The translations under genes were made by a program, and so were the position numbers. The notes under the pieces were generated by a model. The model was not told where the DNA came from and did not search any database. It was given only the letters and a program-made list of their open reading frames with translations. From the NCBI GenBank assembly GCA_963576475.1, contig OY754980.1, positions 30,735,563-30,799,562 on the forward strand: 64,000 nt of DNA, written 5' to 3'. Source of the stretch: Molanna angustata. Taxonomy: Eukaryota > Arthropoda > Insecta > Trichoptera > Molannidae. Shown here piece by piece: positions 34,410 to 45,270 of the stretch (position 1 is its first letter; each line of letters opens with the position of its first letter).

Positions 34410-34540
34410 TTCCTCCACGCGTGACTCTAACTGTTGGATCCAGCGATGACCCTTTATCCCTCATGGAGGGAGGGGATGTCCAGCTCATCTGTAATGCAGA
34501 GGCCAGACCTGCAGCTGACAAGTACCTGTGGTATAGAGGG
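34410..34540 (+). CDS. Sidestep-like Ig-domain protein, exon 6 (start of Ig4)
   Basis: 131-bp exon after TTTCCCAG, ending before GTGAGT. With the last base of exon 5 it reads F-PPRVTLTVGSSDDPLSL, then MEGGDVQLICNAEARPAA and DKYLWYRG, ending in phase 0. LICNAEARP holds the first cysteine and YLWYRG the core tryptophan of Ig4. The exon stops before the second cysteine, so at least one more exon is needed. I looked for a phase-0 continuation with an Ig cysteine motif in 34541-64000 and found none, so the following intron probably exceeds 29 kb. A diverged tandem duplication (33966-34313) lies just upstream in the intron. Confidence 0.88.
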
Positions 34541-35085
34541 GTGAGTTCATCATTTTTATACTCATCTTGTTCAAATATTTGAACGTGTACCTATAGTTAT
34601 TGTTACGTGCATTTGATCCATTCCATGGAGCTTAGTCTGGCTGCTCACATCAGTAAGTTCTATTCGAATGAATAATTTGTTACCAATGGTAAAAAATTTC
34701 AAGTACACATTCTATTTAATTTATTACAAATTTAATTTTCACACATTTGGAAATTTTTCTTCCTCACTAGACATAGTCTGTTCTGAGGCAGTAGGTACTT
34801 GTTTTTAAATGCTATGGCTACTCTGCGATCATAAGATTAATTTATCTTCACACAGGACAACGACAACCAGGATGAAAAACTCTAAACGTCTATCTCAAGA
34901 AATCCAAGAGTACGATTTTATATTTGTAATATATAAATTCAATAACTTAAAAAAATGAATAATTAAATACTTGTATTACGCAAAAAAATCACATAATGTG
35001 ACGGATTTATTGCCAGTAGGTAATTTCTACCAGTCAACCACATAATTAAATACATTATAACAAGCAAGTAATAATAAACATGGAA
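34541..35085. other. No gene recognised
   Basis: Intron. 34755-34800 is an inverted copy of the short repeat end at 690 and 2575; 35010-35040 has a short LINE 3' block (TTATTGCCAGTAGGTAATTT). Confidence 0.4.
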
Positions 35086-35089
35086 GATA

Positions 35090-35640
35090 ATGAAACAGCT
35101 GACTTATTAGCAAAATCAAATTCCTCTTCTAGTAGGTATAATTCTATCCCATTTGCATATCCCATCCTTAGATTACGTTTGTTCCCTCCAAAACCTTAAG
35201 ATAAGTAGATGGAATGATCACCTGTCAATGACTCGTATTCGAACAGGATCTTTCTACGCTGGAATCCAGCCCTCGATCCCCTCAATACCTTGGTTTCAGG
35301 GAAGAGGGTTTTCCAGAAAAGTCATTTCCTGTTTAACGAAAATGAGAATTGGTCACTGTATTGTGGCTACTCACCTTTTTAAAATTCATGTATTTAGCAG
35401 ACCTATCTAAGAGTGTGGTCTAGAGGAGGAGACTCTGGACCATATGATTTTTAATTGCAATAACCGGTCTAATATCAGTGGTGTAGAAAACATCAGGTGA
35501 TGGGTCTTAAAGATAGTAGGTAGTGGACTGTATTATAAACGATCTCACCGATGCTTCTTTATTCCTGGTTCACTGATTATTTCCTTTCTGTGCACACATC
35601 CACACGCGGTGGTCTAAAAACTTGTACTGATCATTTTTAA
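35090..35640 (+). pseudogene. Jockey-like LINE, distal end
   Basis: Plus strand: IQPSIPSIPWFQGRGFSRKV, ISCLTKMRIGHCIVATHLFK, IHVFSRPI, stop, ECGLEEETLDHMIFNCNNRS. P-W-F ... x-R-x-G-H-C ... H-L-x-x-I ... E-C-G-x-x-E-T-x-x-H-x-x-x-x-C matches the C-terminal zinc-finger region of Jockey-type elements. Interrupted by stops. Confidence 0.8.
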
Positions 35641-36295
35641 CTAGACACTTATTGTCACACAAAATTATTTCGACAAGTGACAAATCTCAAATGCATCGGT
35701 GAGGGGACAATGGCATGGAAAGGATTCAAAGGAAATATTATGCTTCTACAAGTGGTTTGTATCAATCCTTTATCGACATTGTTCATACATCTCCAATATA
35801 TCTCCCACCTGTTATCTCTTAATAATTCAAAAATTTATGTATTGTTATTAAAAATTCTAAAAATCCACAACATCGAACTGTAACTTAATCTTGAACATTT
35901 TAATATTCTCCTAAAACTGGTCCTAACCCTCCTTTTTTATTTATATTTTCATCCAAGGCATATAGCACTCTAAATAGGGGAATTGCCATATGAAGCAAAA
36001 AAAATGTGATTTTGTATTGAGAAAAACGCGTTATTGGTCAAGTTTGTTTATAAATGTAAAAAAGTAAAAAAAAAATAGATATTATTACTTTTTTAAATAA
36101 TTAATTATAATGGATGATGGAATTTCATCAACAATTGACAGTCGAAAATTTTGAAATTAACAAACATTGTAAATATTGACGAACTCACGACCATTGAATT
36201 ACAATCCCAGCGCGCTTACCGCTCTGCTAACTTCCCACCCAAAAATAAAATAAATACTAATTTTAATTAGTATTTAATTATTTATTTTTCTTCAT

Positions 36296-36745
36296 CCCGT
36301 GTCATGTCAGGTCCCCCTGACATTGACGACCACCGTAGAGAAAGCCTTACTGTCCTGGGCAATGCGAAACAGCTCCTCCGCAGTTCTCATACCGGTCTCT
36401 TCCAGAATGTTTCAAAACCCCTCTACGACCCTCGATCTTCCCAGCTCATCTCATCAGAATGTGGCCGAAGTACATACATACCATATTTTTCAGAGTTTAG
36501 CATCTGCTGGTGTTGGCTCTACGTAGTACTTCAGTGTCACTAACCATGACAGTCTATGGTATTCTCGGCATTTTGCTGTGGATCCACATTTCAAATAATG
36601 CTTCAAGGCAGTTTATGATATAAACTTGGAGAGTCCATGCCTCCACCCCATAAAGAATCACTGACCACACATAACACTTGACCATTCTTTGTCTCAGCTT
36701 TATGTTTACATTCTCGTCGAAGAAGATATTTCTCATTTTACAAAA
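36296..36745 (-). pseudogene. LINE C-terminal fragment, two frames
   Basis: Minus strand 36736-36554: RNIFFDENVNIKLRQRMVKC, YVWSVILYGVEAWTLQVYII (V-K-C-Y-V-W-S-V-x-L-Y-G). The 36525-36300 part is a diverged relative of 21190-21510 (shared plus-strand blocks GTCAGGTCCCCCTGAC, CTGTCCTGGGC). Confidence 0.85.
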
Positions 36746-37071
36746 TGCCGCACGGGCCGCTTCTATTCTGCATTATTTAATAATTTCTAAATATATTTTG
36801 TTTAATAAAAAGCCATTACAAAAAAATCATACAAAATCAATCTTACAAAAATCTGACTATGTATTGATATAAAACTTTTTTAAAAGAAACTAAAGCTGTT
36901 TTACCTGTCTAATAATTCTTAACTTACACCCCATATCCATCCTCCCTCCCCTCCTCCAACCTCTATTTCCTTCCTTCCTTTGTTGCTGTCAATTTACTCT
37001 TAATAATGTTACGTGTTTCTTTCCGTTTGTTATAAATTTAATGTAACTATCACTATATTATATCTGTCGTA

Positions 37072-37300
37072 TTGAAGGAGTACAGAAACGATTTATCAGA
37101 TTTCTAAATTTCAAAGCCAGAACTTATCAAACTGACTATTTAAAATAATGTAAACAGCACCATTTTTTGCCTCTTTACAAACGTCGTGACACTGCTGACA
37201 TGGTCTATCTACTAAAAATCTTAAAAAGTCAAATAGACTGCCCTGATCTACTTAACAAAATAAATCTTAAGGTGCCTACTCAATCGTGACGTCATAATCC
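37072..37300 (+). pseudogene. CR1/Jockey-like LINE fragment
   Basis: RIEGVQKRFIRFLNFKARTY, one stop, then PLYKRRDTADMVYLLKILKS and QIDCPDLLNKINLKVPTQS. Same region as the protein at 27611-28150. Confidence 0.85.
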
Positions 37301-37354
37301 CATATTCTCTTTAAAACAAGTATCCACTAACTATCGGCCAAGTATCCACTAATA

Positions 37355-37590
37355 GTCGGCCTTCGTGGCTCAGTTGGTTAGATATCTGACTGCTGAGCCA
37401 AAGGTCCCGGGTTCGATTCCCGGTGGAGACACAGTTTTTAATTGTGTTTTCAGTCTGGATCTGTGAGACGATTAATATCGTAAGTCTCCAGAATGTGGCA
37501 ACTTGTTATTGGGTGCGTGTTAAATAATATTTGACATAGTACCTGTTAGTTGCCCGAGAAACAATATTAAATAAATAAATAAATAAATTA
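37355..37590 (+). mobile_element. SINE S1, most complete copy
   Basis: tRNA-like head (GTGGCTCAGTTGGTTAGATA, then GGTTCGATTCCCGGTGGAGA), body TTGTGTTTTCAGTCTGGATC, CCAGAATGTGGCAACTTGTT, ATATTTGACATAGTACCTGT, GTTGCCCGAGAAAC, and an AATAAATAAATAAAT tail. A and B boxes intact, so the internal pol III promoter may work. 236 bp. Confidence 0.93.
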
Positions 37591-37857
37591 TCGACAAAAT
37601 TCATTTCTTTGGCGTGTTTGTAACAATATAAATAATTCAATACTTAACTCACCAGAATTTCAAGTATTCCAGTGTAGTATTACAGGGGCGAGAAATGTTC
37701 TTAGTGCTAAGTTCTTTAATGATCAAAAAAAAAAAAAAAATATAATAGGTATGTGATTTGCTTGTGAATAGGCATGAACTTTTTTATTGTAATTTATTAT
37801 TTTCATTTTTATTGTGATTTTAACATTTATTGTAAGTAATATTATGTTTACCTCGGC

Positions 37858-37923
37858 TGCAGGATGAAACTTTATCTATTACAGAAACACAATATATTGT
37901 GATGTTGTATTTTTCATCCTGCA
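37858..37923. repeat. Short inverted repeat
   Basis: TGCAGGATGAAA at the left and TTTCATCCTGCA at the right, with an AT-rich middle. Possibly a small MITE or a structured LINE 3' end. Confidence 0.6.
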
Positions 37924-38079
37924 ACTGATGGTAAGGCCTATCAGCGGAGACCTATAATTGGCTGTTCGGTTGTTATCCTAATTGAAAAACTATAATTGAT
38001 AGCTGTTGGTCTCCCAAAGAATTGTAAAATAAAAAAATAAATAAAAAATACTATCTATGGCCTCACGTTGCTTTGGTTG

Positions 38080-38170
38080 GTTGGAAGATATTGCCTTATG
38101 GCAATAAACCCACCATTGTACGCAGTATTGTACGCAGTATTGTACGCAGTATTGTACATGAAGTTTAATA
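38080..38170 (+). mobile_element. LINE 3' end block with 13-bp repeats
   Basis: TTGGTTGGAAGATATTGCCT and ATGGCAATAAACCCACCATT recur, diverged, at 50040 and reversed at 47760, 47225 and 59155. Followed by ATTGTACGCAGT repeated three times. Confidence 0.65.
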
Positions 38171-38570
38171 AATAAATAAAATTATTTAATACAAAACATA
38201 TTATCACATTGAAAATGGAAATGTTTTAAATGGGATATATAAAATATTTACCAACATTTTATTAAGCTTTTACCAATGACATACAAAACCTTTTACCGTT
38301 ATGGAATCTTACTGCCAGCCCTACTTTACATTGTATGTGACTTTTTCATTAGGGATCACAATATGATTTTGACTATACCGGTTTTACGGTTACGGTATCA
38401 ACAGACACCGTCTCGATTCCCGAAAAGCTTTCTTAAAATAAAAAAAGGTCTTCTCCTTTGCTAGTATCCAACTCTTCGTTAAAGCCGACTGTTTGGGTCA
38501 GCTCTCCTCGTCCTTAAATTATAGGTCCTTCTGTCGATGATGAAAAATTCATAATTACTCATAATACGTC

Positions 38571-38714
38571 TGATTCAGTAACGTTTACGAACGTTCCGGC
38601 CAGTAAAGGTACGTTCCTATTCCATTTAGTCCAAGTTGACATTTTATAACGCTGAAATAAGACCGTAAATCTAAAATCTACAATTTTAGAACGTGCCTAA
38701 TTTAGTTCCAATAG
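38571..38714. mobile_element. Small MITE
   Basis: GATTCAGTAACGTTTACGAA at the left, and AGTTCCAATAGTTACTGAAT at the right, give TTCAGTAAC/GTTACTGAA inverted ends. 144 bp, non-coding. Confidence 0.55.
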
Positions 38715-39179
38715 TTACTGAATACGGGGTATTATCTAAATACTTAGCGCGTGTGTAGAGCATACTTACATTTTCGAACTGTCAACTTCGTCAAATTTGT
38801 ATTAATTTGGTAATTTTGTCAAATCAAATCCCACATCCATACGAGAGTATTCATCGATCTATACGAAATGCCGAAAATTCGCTGGAATTTCAGAAGAATC
38901 TTGCCTTTGGAGTAATACCTATTGTCTCTAAATTTGGCAACGCTGTGGAGTTAATTTAGCTCCACCCACACATGTGACAACGTTGTAAATGCTGAGTGAA
39001 GTAGAAATTATCTAATTTTTGTTTTAGTTTCGTTTGGACCTTGATAATGCCAAGTCACCTTGGTGAAATCGATCGTTCGTTAATATAAAAAATATTGTGG
39101 AAAAATAAAAAGTTATTTATTTATTAATTTAAAATGGATTTCCACTCTGTAAACACAAAAACTCTAGAATCATTAATAA

Positions 39180-39720
39180 ATTCTCCTATAATATTCAAAC
39201 TTCGTCTCTATTGAAATGTTAAAAAATTGCCATGAAATATCATTGACTCCCGACAGGGAAAAAATCCAATGTTTTGGTATATGCAACTATTGAAATATTC
39301 GATTTACATACGCTTTGGTATAAAAATTAATTACATAATTAATTTATAAATCAGGCGCATGTAAACAAGACAAAAATGAATTTATCAATTTATGAATCAG
39401 GCGCAGTTCAGGAGTGACAATTCATCTGTGAGAAAGAATTGTCACCTCATATATAAGGACTAGGACTGTTGCTTTCATTGTTTACAAAAATAATTTTTCT
39501 CAATAGATGGCGTTACAAAGAATTTTCTTCGTTACTTCATAGATGACGATGGTGTTTTAGCTAATTTTCACGATTTAAATATATTATAGAATTTTACAAC
39601 GATAAAACAAGTTGACAAACCAATTTTTCAATAGATGGCGTTTCAGTAGACTGAGACTAGTGGTTATATACAAAATTGACATGACAGGTGTATAAAAATG
39701 TTGGTTTTTGAACGGTTGAA
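39180..39720 (-). repeat. Interspersed repeat A, inverted copy
   Basis: Complement of the family: AACTTCGTCTCTATTGAAAT, TTGACTCCCGACAGGGAAAA, TCAATAGATGGCGTTACAAA. Confidence 0.8.
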
Positions 39721-39867
39721 AAGAAGTTATATAATGCAAATGAATCTATACAAATCTACATTTTAATACAATGAAAGTAGTTGGGTCACTGGTTGTAGTC
39801 CCCTGTGTCCATTAGGTCTGTAACAAAAGAAAACGACAGCAGTAAAATTCGAAAGGTAAATAATATT

Positions 39868-40065
39868 GTATTTATTGGTTTATAGTTATCTTTTAAGTGT
39901 GGTTAAAACCAATGTATTTCATAGATATTTGGTAGTTATAATTATTATAAACAGCTTAATTTTAATCTTAATGCATTTAACTTTTGTCTTGTAGAGCATT
40001 ATTCTGAGGATGTGCTTTGCACGAAACGCGTCAATAATCCAATAAATACAATAGAACTATAACCA
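39868..40065 (+). mobile_element. Penelope-like or retrozyme-like remnant around a ribozyme
   Basis: TTGTATTTATTGG and ATAGTTAT at 39868-39893 are complementary to CCAATAAATACAA at 40039-40051 and AACTATAAC nearby, so inverted sequence brackets the ribozyme fold at 39998-40038. Self-cleaving hammerheads with short stem III are known from Penelope-like elements and retrozymes. No protein is present; class is inferred from the ribozyme only. Confidence 0.4.
39998..40038 (+). ncRNA. Candidate hammerhead ribozyme (type I, minimal stem III)
   Basis: All core positions are present in order. Stem I 5' strand ATTATT (39998-40003); CTGAGGA (40004-40010) fits CUGANGA; stem II GTGC-TTT-GCAC (40012-40022) with one unpaired T at 40011; GAAA (40023-40026); stem III A-C/G-T closing a two-base GC loop (40026-40031); cleavage-site C at 40032 (GTC, fitting NUH); stem I 3' strand AATAAT (40033-40038), perfectly complementary to the 5' strand. 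The extra T before stem II is a deviation from the standard fold and could weaken activity. Predicted cleavage is after 40032. Confidence 0.65.
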
Positions 40066-40129
40066 AGTATTTTTATATTTTTATAACATATCAACGTACA
40101 ATGGAGTTCTATTAAGAATTGTCGATCGA

Positions 40130-40275
40130 CAAACTAAACTTAGTCAATAAGAAGGCATAATTGGTAAACGTTGCGCAAGTGCATAAAGTGATCACGTGCA
40201 CCAACCCTGTAGGTGCCTTGAGTTCCTGATTCGTCTCTATTGAGATGTTAAAAAATTGTCAAAAAATGATAAATT
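40130..40275 (-). repeat. Interspersed repeat A, inverted partial
   Basis: GCGCAAGTGCATAAAGTGAT and GATTCGTCTCTATTGAGATG are complements of the plus-strand copies. Confidence 0.8.
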
Positions 40276-40279
40276 CCTT

Positions 40280-41245
40280 AAAATGTTTTGTAAGGATTAT
40301 CGAATTGGTTTGTTTTTGTTATGCAAACGTAAATACATATTGTAAATTCCTAATATAAAGTTATTTTTCGTAATTCATATCTTCTTCTTACTGTTTTTCT
40401 TTTATCTAGAACTTTGATGTTTTAGGTCTGTTATAAGAGGACTGCTCCTCCGGCGAAGTAGACTCCCAGCCCTTCATATCCTTCTATCTTTTAGGCCAGA
40501 ATTCTTTTATATGTAATTCATATAATACTTACATATAATGATTATAGAAAATTTAAATATTTTTCAAAAATATGTTCCTTATCATACTTTGATTGTATTC
40601 TCTTTGTGTAGTTCAAAACAAAGAATTTATGTTATTTTTAATCAAATTTTATTAGGCAAAGGTAAACATGATTCTTTAAGGTCTTTATTAAAAATAAATT
40701 ATTACATTCTTTTGAAAAAACCGTGCATTGAAATATTTGGAGGCTTAATAATTAAGGACATATATTTTGGTTATTCAGAGGCAAAACAATGTTTTTCTTA
40801 CTAGCTGTTCGAGTAAACAATGTCAGTTATACAAATTTTATGCGTTAAAAAATAATTTTAATATTTCCATTGTATTGAATAAAAAATTATGAAAGTCAAA
40901 TTAAATTTCTGTTATTATTTAATTTATTCACAACTGAAAGTAATAAACCATTTTGAAGATAAATTAAAAATAACATAGTTTAACATTGAAATGTTACTAT
41001 GACTTTAAAATGTAGGTATCTTTTTAAAATTTAATGTTTCTCAAAGAGAATCAATTTAGGTTCGGGATATTTTTCAGTAATGAAACTTTATAAAAGAGAT
41101 AATGTCTCTTTAATTGTATCAACTTGTTGTTATTATAAACTTGATAAGGATCGATTACAGTTTGATACAGAAGTCTACGAAGATAAATAAACTTATTAAC
41201 GTTGACATAAATAAATAAACTGCTGAAAGCATTTTATTTTATTTC
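40280..41245. other. No gene recognised
   Basis: AT-rich. An 88-codon frame at 40538-40804 (containing GKGKHDSLRSLLKINYYILL) matches nothing I recognise; the base composition is that of non-coding surroundings. Confidence 0.3.
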
Positions 41246-41247
41246 AT

Positions 41248-41342
41248 TTTATATTGCTTCTTGGGCAACTAACAGGTACTATGTCAAATATTAATTTAAT
41301 ACGCACCCAATAATAAGTTGCCACATTCTAGAGACTTTTGGA
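41248..41342 (-). mobile_element. SINE S1 3' part
   Basis: TGGGCAACTAACAGGTACTA, GTCAAATATTAATTTAATAC and AAGTTGCCACATTCTAGAGA are complements of S1 tail and body. Confidence 0.85.
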
Positions 41343-41394
41343 TTAAATTATAAATTATTAATCGAATATTTTCATTATTGCATATGCGCAAACA

Positions 41395-41640
41395 TTGGAT
41401 TTTTTTCCCTGTCGGGAGTCAAAGATATTTTTTAACAGATTTTTAATTATCTCAATAGAGACGAAGTTGGAATATTTATTGTAGGAGAACCGGGAAATCA
41501 AGGCACCTACAGGGCTTACGACCTGTCATCGGCTGGTTTACGTGATCACTTTATGCGCTTGCGCAACGTTCACCAATTATGCCTTTTTAATGAGATCCCT
41601 ATCAATTCAAAACTTTCAAAATTGAATTGATAGGGAATTC
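41395..41640 (+). repeat. Interspersed repeat A with snapback end
   Basis: Head CATTGGATTTTTTTCCCTGT, then the usual blocks. It ends in CCTATCAATTCAA ... TTGAATTGATAGG, a 13-bp inverted pair with a short loop. Confidence 0.85.
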
Positions 41641-41659
41641 CTATTTTTGATTCGACTCA

Positions 41660-41765
41660 AAACTATCCAGGGACACAAAAAAAAATCATCAAAATTGGTC
41701 CAGCCGTTTAGGAGTTCAGTGACATACACACGTACAGAAGAATTATATAATTATAATATAAAGGT
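41660..41765 (+). mobile_element. Repeat end of the GGTCCAGCCGTTTAGGAG type
   Basis: AAAATTGGTCCAGCCGTTTA followed by GGAGTTCAGTGACATACA is a very common insect transposon end. Diverged relatives are at 56440-56480, 56730-56770 and 60920-60960. Confidence 0.55.
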
Positions 41766-41779
41766 TATTACTAAATTCC

Positions 41780-42025
41780 CTAAGGTGGTTCGGCCACATA
41801 GAAAGAATGAGTGATGACCGTCTGACAAAAAAAGTGTACAAGGCTGATAAAAGAGGAACGAAAAGTAGAGGTCGGCCAAGAAAAAGTTGGCACGATCACA
41901 TAAATGGGATTTTGAAAGATGGTGATGTAAGAAGTAAGAATAATAGAAGAGCGTGTATGAGACGATGTATAGACTCTCTGCCTACCCCAAATAGGGAAAT
42001 GGCGTGATGGTATGGTATGGTAAGG
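41780..42025 (+). pseudogene. LINE 3' end, well preserved
   Basis: 66-codon frame MSDDRLTKKVYKADKRGTKS, RGRPRKSWHDHINGILKDGD, RSKNNRRACMRRCID ending at a TGA inside ATGGCGTGATGGTATGG. This shows that the shared tail motif overlaps the stop codon of the LINE protein. Same family as 20340 and 28855. Confidence 0.88.
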
Positions 42026-42029
42026 TTAT

Positions 42030-42125
42030 TACTTTATATATATACACGCTTGTGTCGTGCTCTCTTAGATGGTGCACCCCACAATGTTAAACCATCATTG
42101 CAGGATATGCCTTAATGGTATAAAA
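42030..42125 (+). repeat. Interspersed repeat B, 3' fragment
   Basis: ACACGCTTGTGTCGTGCTCT and GGATATGCCTTAATGGTATA match the distal half of repeat B. Confidence 0.6.
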
Positions 42126-42129
42126 AAAT

Positions 42130-43010
42130 TGAAACTACATACATTGTGTTCAAAGCTCACAGACTAAATCATGAAAAGCAACGAAACTAGCTTTTGTTTA
42201 AATTAACCTTTTATGTTCCTTTGTTCATTGTTAGAGCCACGATTTAATGATACGAAAGCTTTCGATTTTCAGTCAAATTTCTTTACCTTTTTCAATACCC
42301 AAGGGTCAAATAGAGACCATTTCATATTTCACTCACAGCCTAATGTTTTTTTTTTCTTCAGACGAACGTATAAAATATACAAAAACCGGCAAATTTTTAC
42401 AACCCTAATAATTTTACTGACCCTGCCTACAACTACGTGCATCGTGTATGTTTTATATGTAAAATGCTATATTATATTTTCTCAAAAACCCGCTCTGAGG
42501 GATTTCATTATATATTCAACTCGCAAAATCGTTTTTACCGGCCTGTCAAAAAATCCTCTTAGCTTTCTTATTTCCTCGTCCTAAATATCAAACTTTTACC
42601 CGTTTGTAATGAATATTAGAATATAAAGATGGGTGTTGGCAGAGCTGTTAGCGCGCTGGGTAAGATATCCAGTGGTCGCGAGATCAAAACCTGCCACGAT
42701 CGTTTTCGTTCACCAAGTACAAGTATTTATGCTAAGTTTAGGGAATGTATGAGGATGTATTTGTACTTCTAGAAGGACAAATTCATTCTTAAAAAAATAT
42801 TGTATATCAACATTATATATATATATATATTTTTTTTTATTCTATTTATTTAACATATTATGTTCTGATTCTCATAAAAATATAATTCACAAGTAGGTTT
42901 AGTAACTTTTACAATAGTTTTTTTTTTGCAATCATCAAAAAGATTGCAATCTTGAGCTTGATGAGGAAATCACTTACACTGACAAATAAAAATAACAAAT
43001 ATAAAGCAAT
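42130..43010. other. No gene recognised
   Basis: AT-rich intron with an (AT)n run at 42815-42829. A 123-codon frame at 42213-42584 has no recognisable motif and AT-driven composition. Confidence 0.35.
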
Positions 43011-43014
43011 TAAA

Positions 43015-43135
43015 TCTAAGTCATACATAAAGTAATTAAATCAAAGTCATACATAAAGTAATTAAATCAAAGTCATACATAAAGTAATTAAATTAAAGTC
43101 ATACATAAAGTAATTAAATCAAAGTCACACATGAA
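43015..43135. repeat. 26-bp tandem repeat
   Basis: Unit TCATACATAAAGTAATTAAA plus TCAAAG, about 4.5 copies. Confidence 0.9.
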
Positions 43136-43254
43136 CAAACAATAAAACAAACATTAAAAAAATTTAAAAAAAACGAAAAATAAGGAAAACAGACAATTGA
43201 AACATATCAAATACATATTCAAAATAAAAAATGAAATAAAGGCAATTGAAAAAT

Positions 43255-43515
43255 CTTCTTCTTCTTCTTCAGCCTGTTTTTATCCATTCTTGGACATAGG
43301 CCTCCTCCTTGATCCTCCACAACTCCCTGTCTTGGGCACACTGCATCCATCTCCCTCCGGCACATTTCTTGATGTCATCAGACCACCTTGCCTGGGGTCT
43401 GCCGACACCTCTTCGGCTTGTTCTCGATCGCCATTCTACGATCTTTTTGGTCCATCTTGAATCCTGGCATCTGGCAATATGCCCAGCCCAGCTCCACAAG
43501 GTCAGCGACCCTTTC
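43255..43515 (-). pseudogene. LINE C-terminus with GAA tail
   Basis: Minus frame: MWSWAGHIARCQDSRWTKKI, VEWRSRTSRRGVGRPQARWS, DDIKKCAGGRWMQCAQDREL and WRIKEEAYVQEWIKTG then stop, followed by a GAAGAAGAA tail. The complete, intact C-terminal end of a LINE protein, same family type as 12873-13544. Confidence 0.92.
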
Positions 43516-43519
43516 CGCT

Positions 43520-44270
43520 ACAACGGCTTCTTTGCCTTATCATGACATTCTGAAATTAAAACATATCAACAACAAATCGAAAACAACCAATTTAGAATGT
43601 TAGATGCAATTTTAATTTTTGTTTAAACTTTTTATATTTCTACTTTAATTTAATTGGGTGGCAATTGAAACATTTTATTCCCAAATAATAATAGTTGTTT
43701 TTTATTTGTCATTTGGGTATTTTAAAATCGTTTTGGAATCGTAGAGACTTAGTTTTTTTTAATTTTTGTAAAACATTATCTGTGAAAATTTGCAAAATTG
43801 ACACTTTTATGAATATCACTTTTTTATATGGATTTAGATAAAACATTTCATTCAATTCATAAGCCTTTCAAATTTTATAAATGAAAAAAAACGTGTAGCT
43901 AACGCTATACTCCTCAATACTAAATCATTCCACAAAGAATTCAAATTTCATATGGAAAATTTTCAGCATTTTAACGAAATGAGTTTGTTAAATTATTTTT
44001 TTATTTAAATATTTTATTATGAAAAATTGATTACGAAAGTGATTTGCAACGTAAAAATAAAATAAAATAAATGTTTCCTGTGCTTGGGGTCAATTTGAAA
44101 TATTTTACAGTTAAATAAATTAAGAAACACTATTCATGTCCTTTGAAATTCTAATAGTGTCTATGTGAGTATTAGATATACAAATTTTGCATAATTTGAA
44201 AATAATCAAATGAGTACCTACTTTAGTCTATATTCGACAAAGTAGAATAAACACGCCGTACATAGCTCAT
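43520..44270. other. No gene recognised
   Basis: Very AT-rich intron. Confidence 0.4.
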
Positions 44271-44271
44271 A

Positions 44272-44425
44272 GTACACAGCACACACACATACAGAGACAC
44301 ATGTGATGAAACTTTTAGAATACAATTTCAGCATAATACTTTTTGATAATCTTCAGTTAAAAATATCCTTAAAATATGTAAACTCCCTACTATATCCCCT
44401 TGGGGCAGGAAGGAGTAATATTATT
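44272..44425. repeat. Dispersed repeat also at 53825-53950
   Basis: CACACACATACAGAGACACA, GATGAAACTTTTAGAATACA and AAAATATCCTTAAAAT align in order with 53825-53940. Confidence 0.7.
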
Positions 44426-44639
44426 GAAACCATTAAAAATTAAAAAAACATCGCCCATAAATCCGAGGATATTTATATTGTTTCTCAAGTAAATGATATG
44501 TAGGGGATGTTGTGTCCCATGTAAATTTGGTCTGAGATCTGTTGATGGAATTCATAGGAAAATCATCAATTTCTTCAATTTACAAAGACATTTGCAATCT
44601 ATACGACACAACGTAATTTGATTCTATGAGATTATAAAT

Positions 44640-44738
44640 AACATCACAAGTCTCCAAAAGGTGGCAACTTGTTATTGGCTACGTGTTATTTAATACAGTG
44701 CTCTTTGTTGCCCAAGAAACTATTCAAAATCATTCAAT
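44640..44738 (+). mobile_element. SINE S1 body and tail fragment
   Basis: AAGTCTCCAAAAGGTGGCAA, ACTTGTTATTGGCTACGTGT and GTTGCCCAAGAAAC; head missing. Confidence 0.75.
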
Positions 44739-44939
44739 TAAAATTGTATGATTTGATAAATTTATTTTAATGTGGATTTTGTTTCTATAAAAGATTTCTT
44801 AATTAATTTATTTTCATTACAAATCAAGGGACAAGTCTGAACAACAGACGATCAGGTGATAGATAAGAACTTATTTAGAACGTTTTAAGATCAGGGCAAG
44901 ATAAGAACTTATTAAAAACGTGTCATGAGTAGCCCACCA

Positions 44940-45114
44940 GGGGGGCAAGTCTGGTCAATCGGCGAAATCAAAACCCTCGTGATTACCCATATCATGGATA
45001 TAATTATGACATGGAGCTCTATAACATCTTAAGATATTATAGAACTCCATAAAATAATTATATCCATGATATGGGTGTAAACATGGTTTTGTTTCCGCCG
45101 GTTGACCAGACTTG
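44940..45114. mobile_element. Palindromic MITE family M2, copy 2
   Basis: GGGGGGCAAGTCTGGTCAAT at the left and GGTTGACCAGACTTG at the right; internal blocks CCCATATCATGGATATAATT as in copy 1 (11076-11235). The right terminus is degraded. Confidence 0.88.
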
Positions 45115-45221
45115 ACCAGTATTAGCTATTACACAATGGCATTAAATGAAATTAAAATCGCAAAATAATATTACTGACTGTGTTTGTGTAAAAAAATAAC
45201 AATGAACCATCATTGGACCCG

Positions 45222-45270
45222 TTTGGATTCCCGGTGGAGGCACAGTTTTTTATTGTATTTTCAGTCATAG
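45222..45270 (+). mobile_element. SINE S1 piece (head side)
   Basis: GGATTCCCGGTGGAGGCACA and TTGTATTTTCAGTCATAGAA. The rest of an S1 copy follows at 45623, suggesting one SINE split by about 350 bp. Confidence 0.6.

Noticed and set aside
37376..37435. tRNA gene
   Set aside because: Only the A- and B-box half of a tRNA is present, followed by a SINE body; the same unit is dispersed in several copies.
42213..42584. 123-codon open frame as a gene
   Set aside because: AT-driven composition, no motif, no splice or promoter support.
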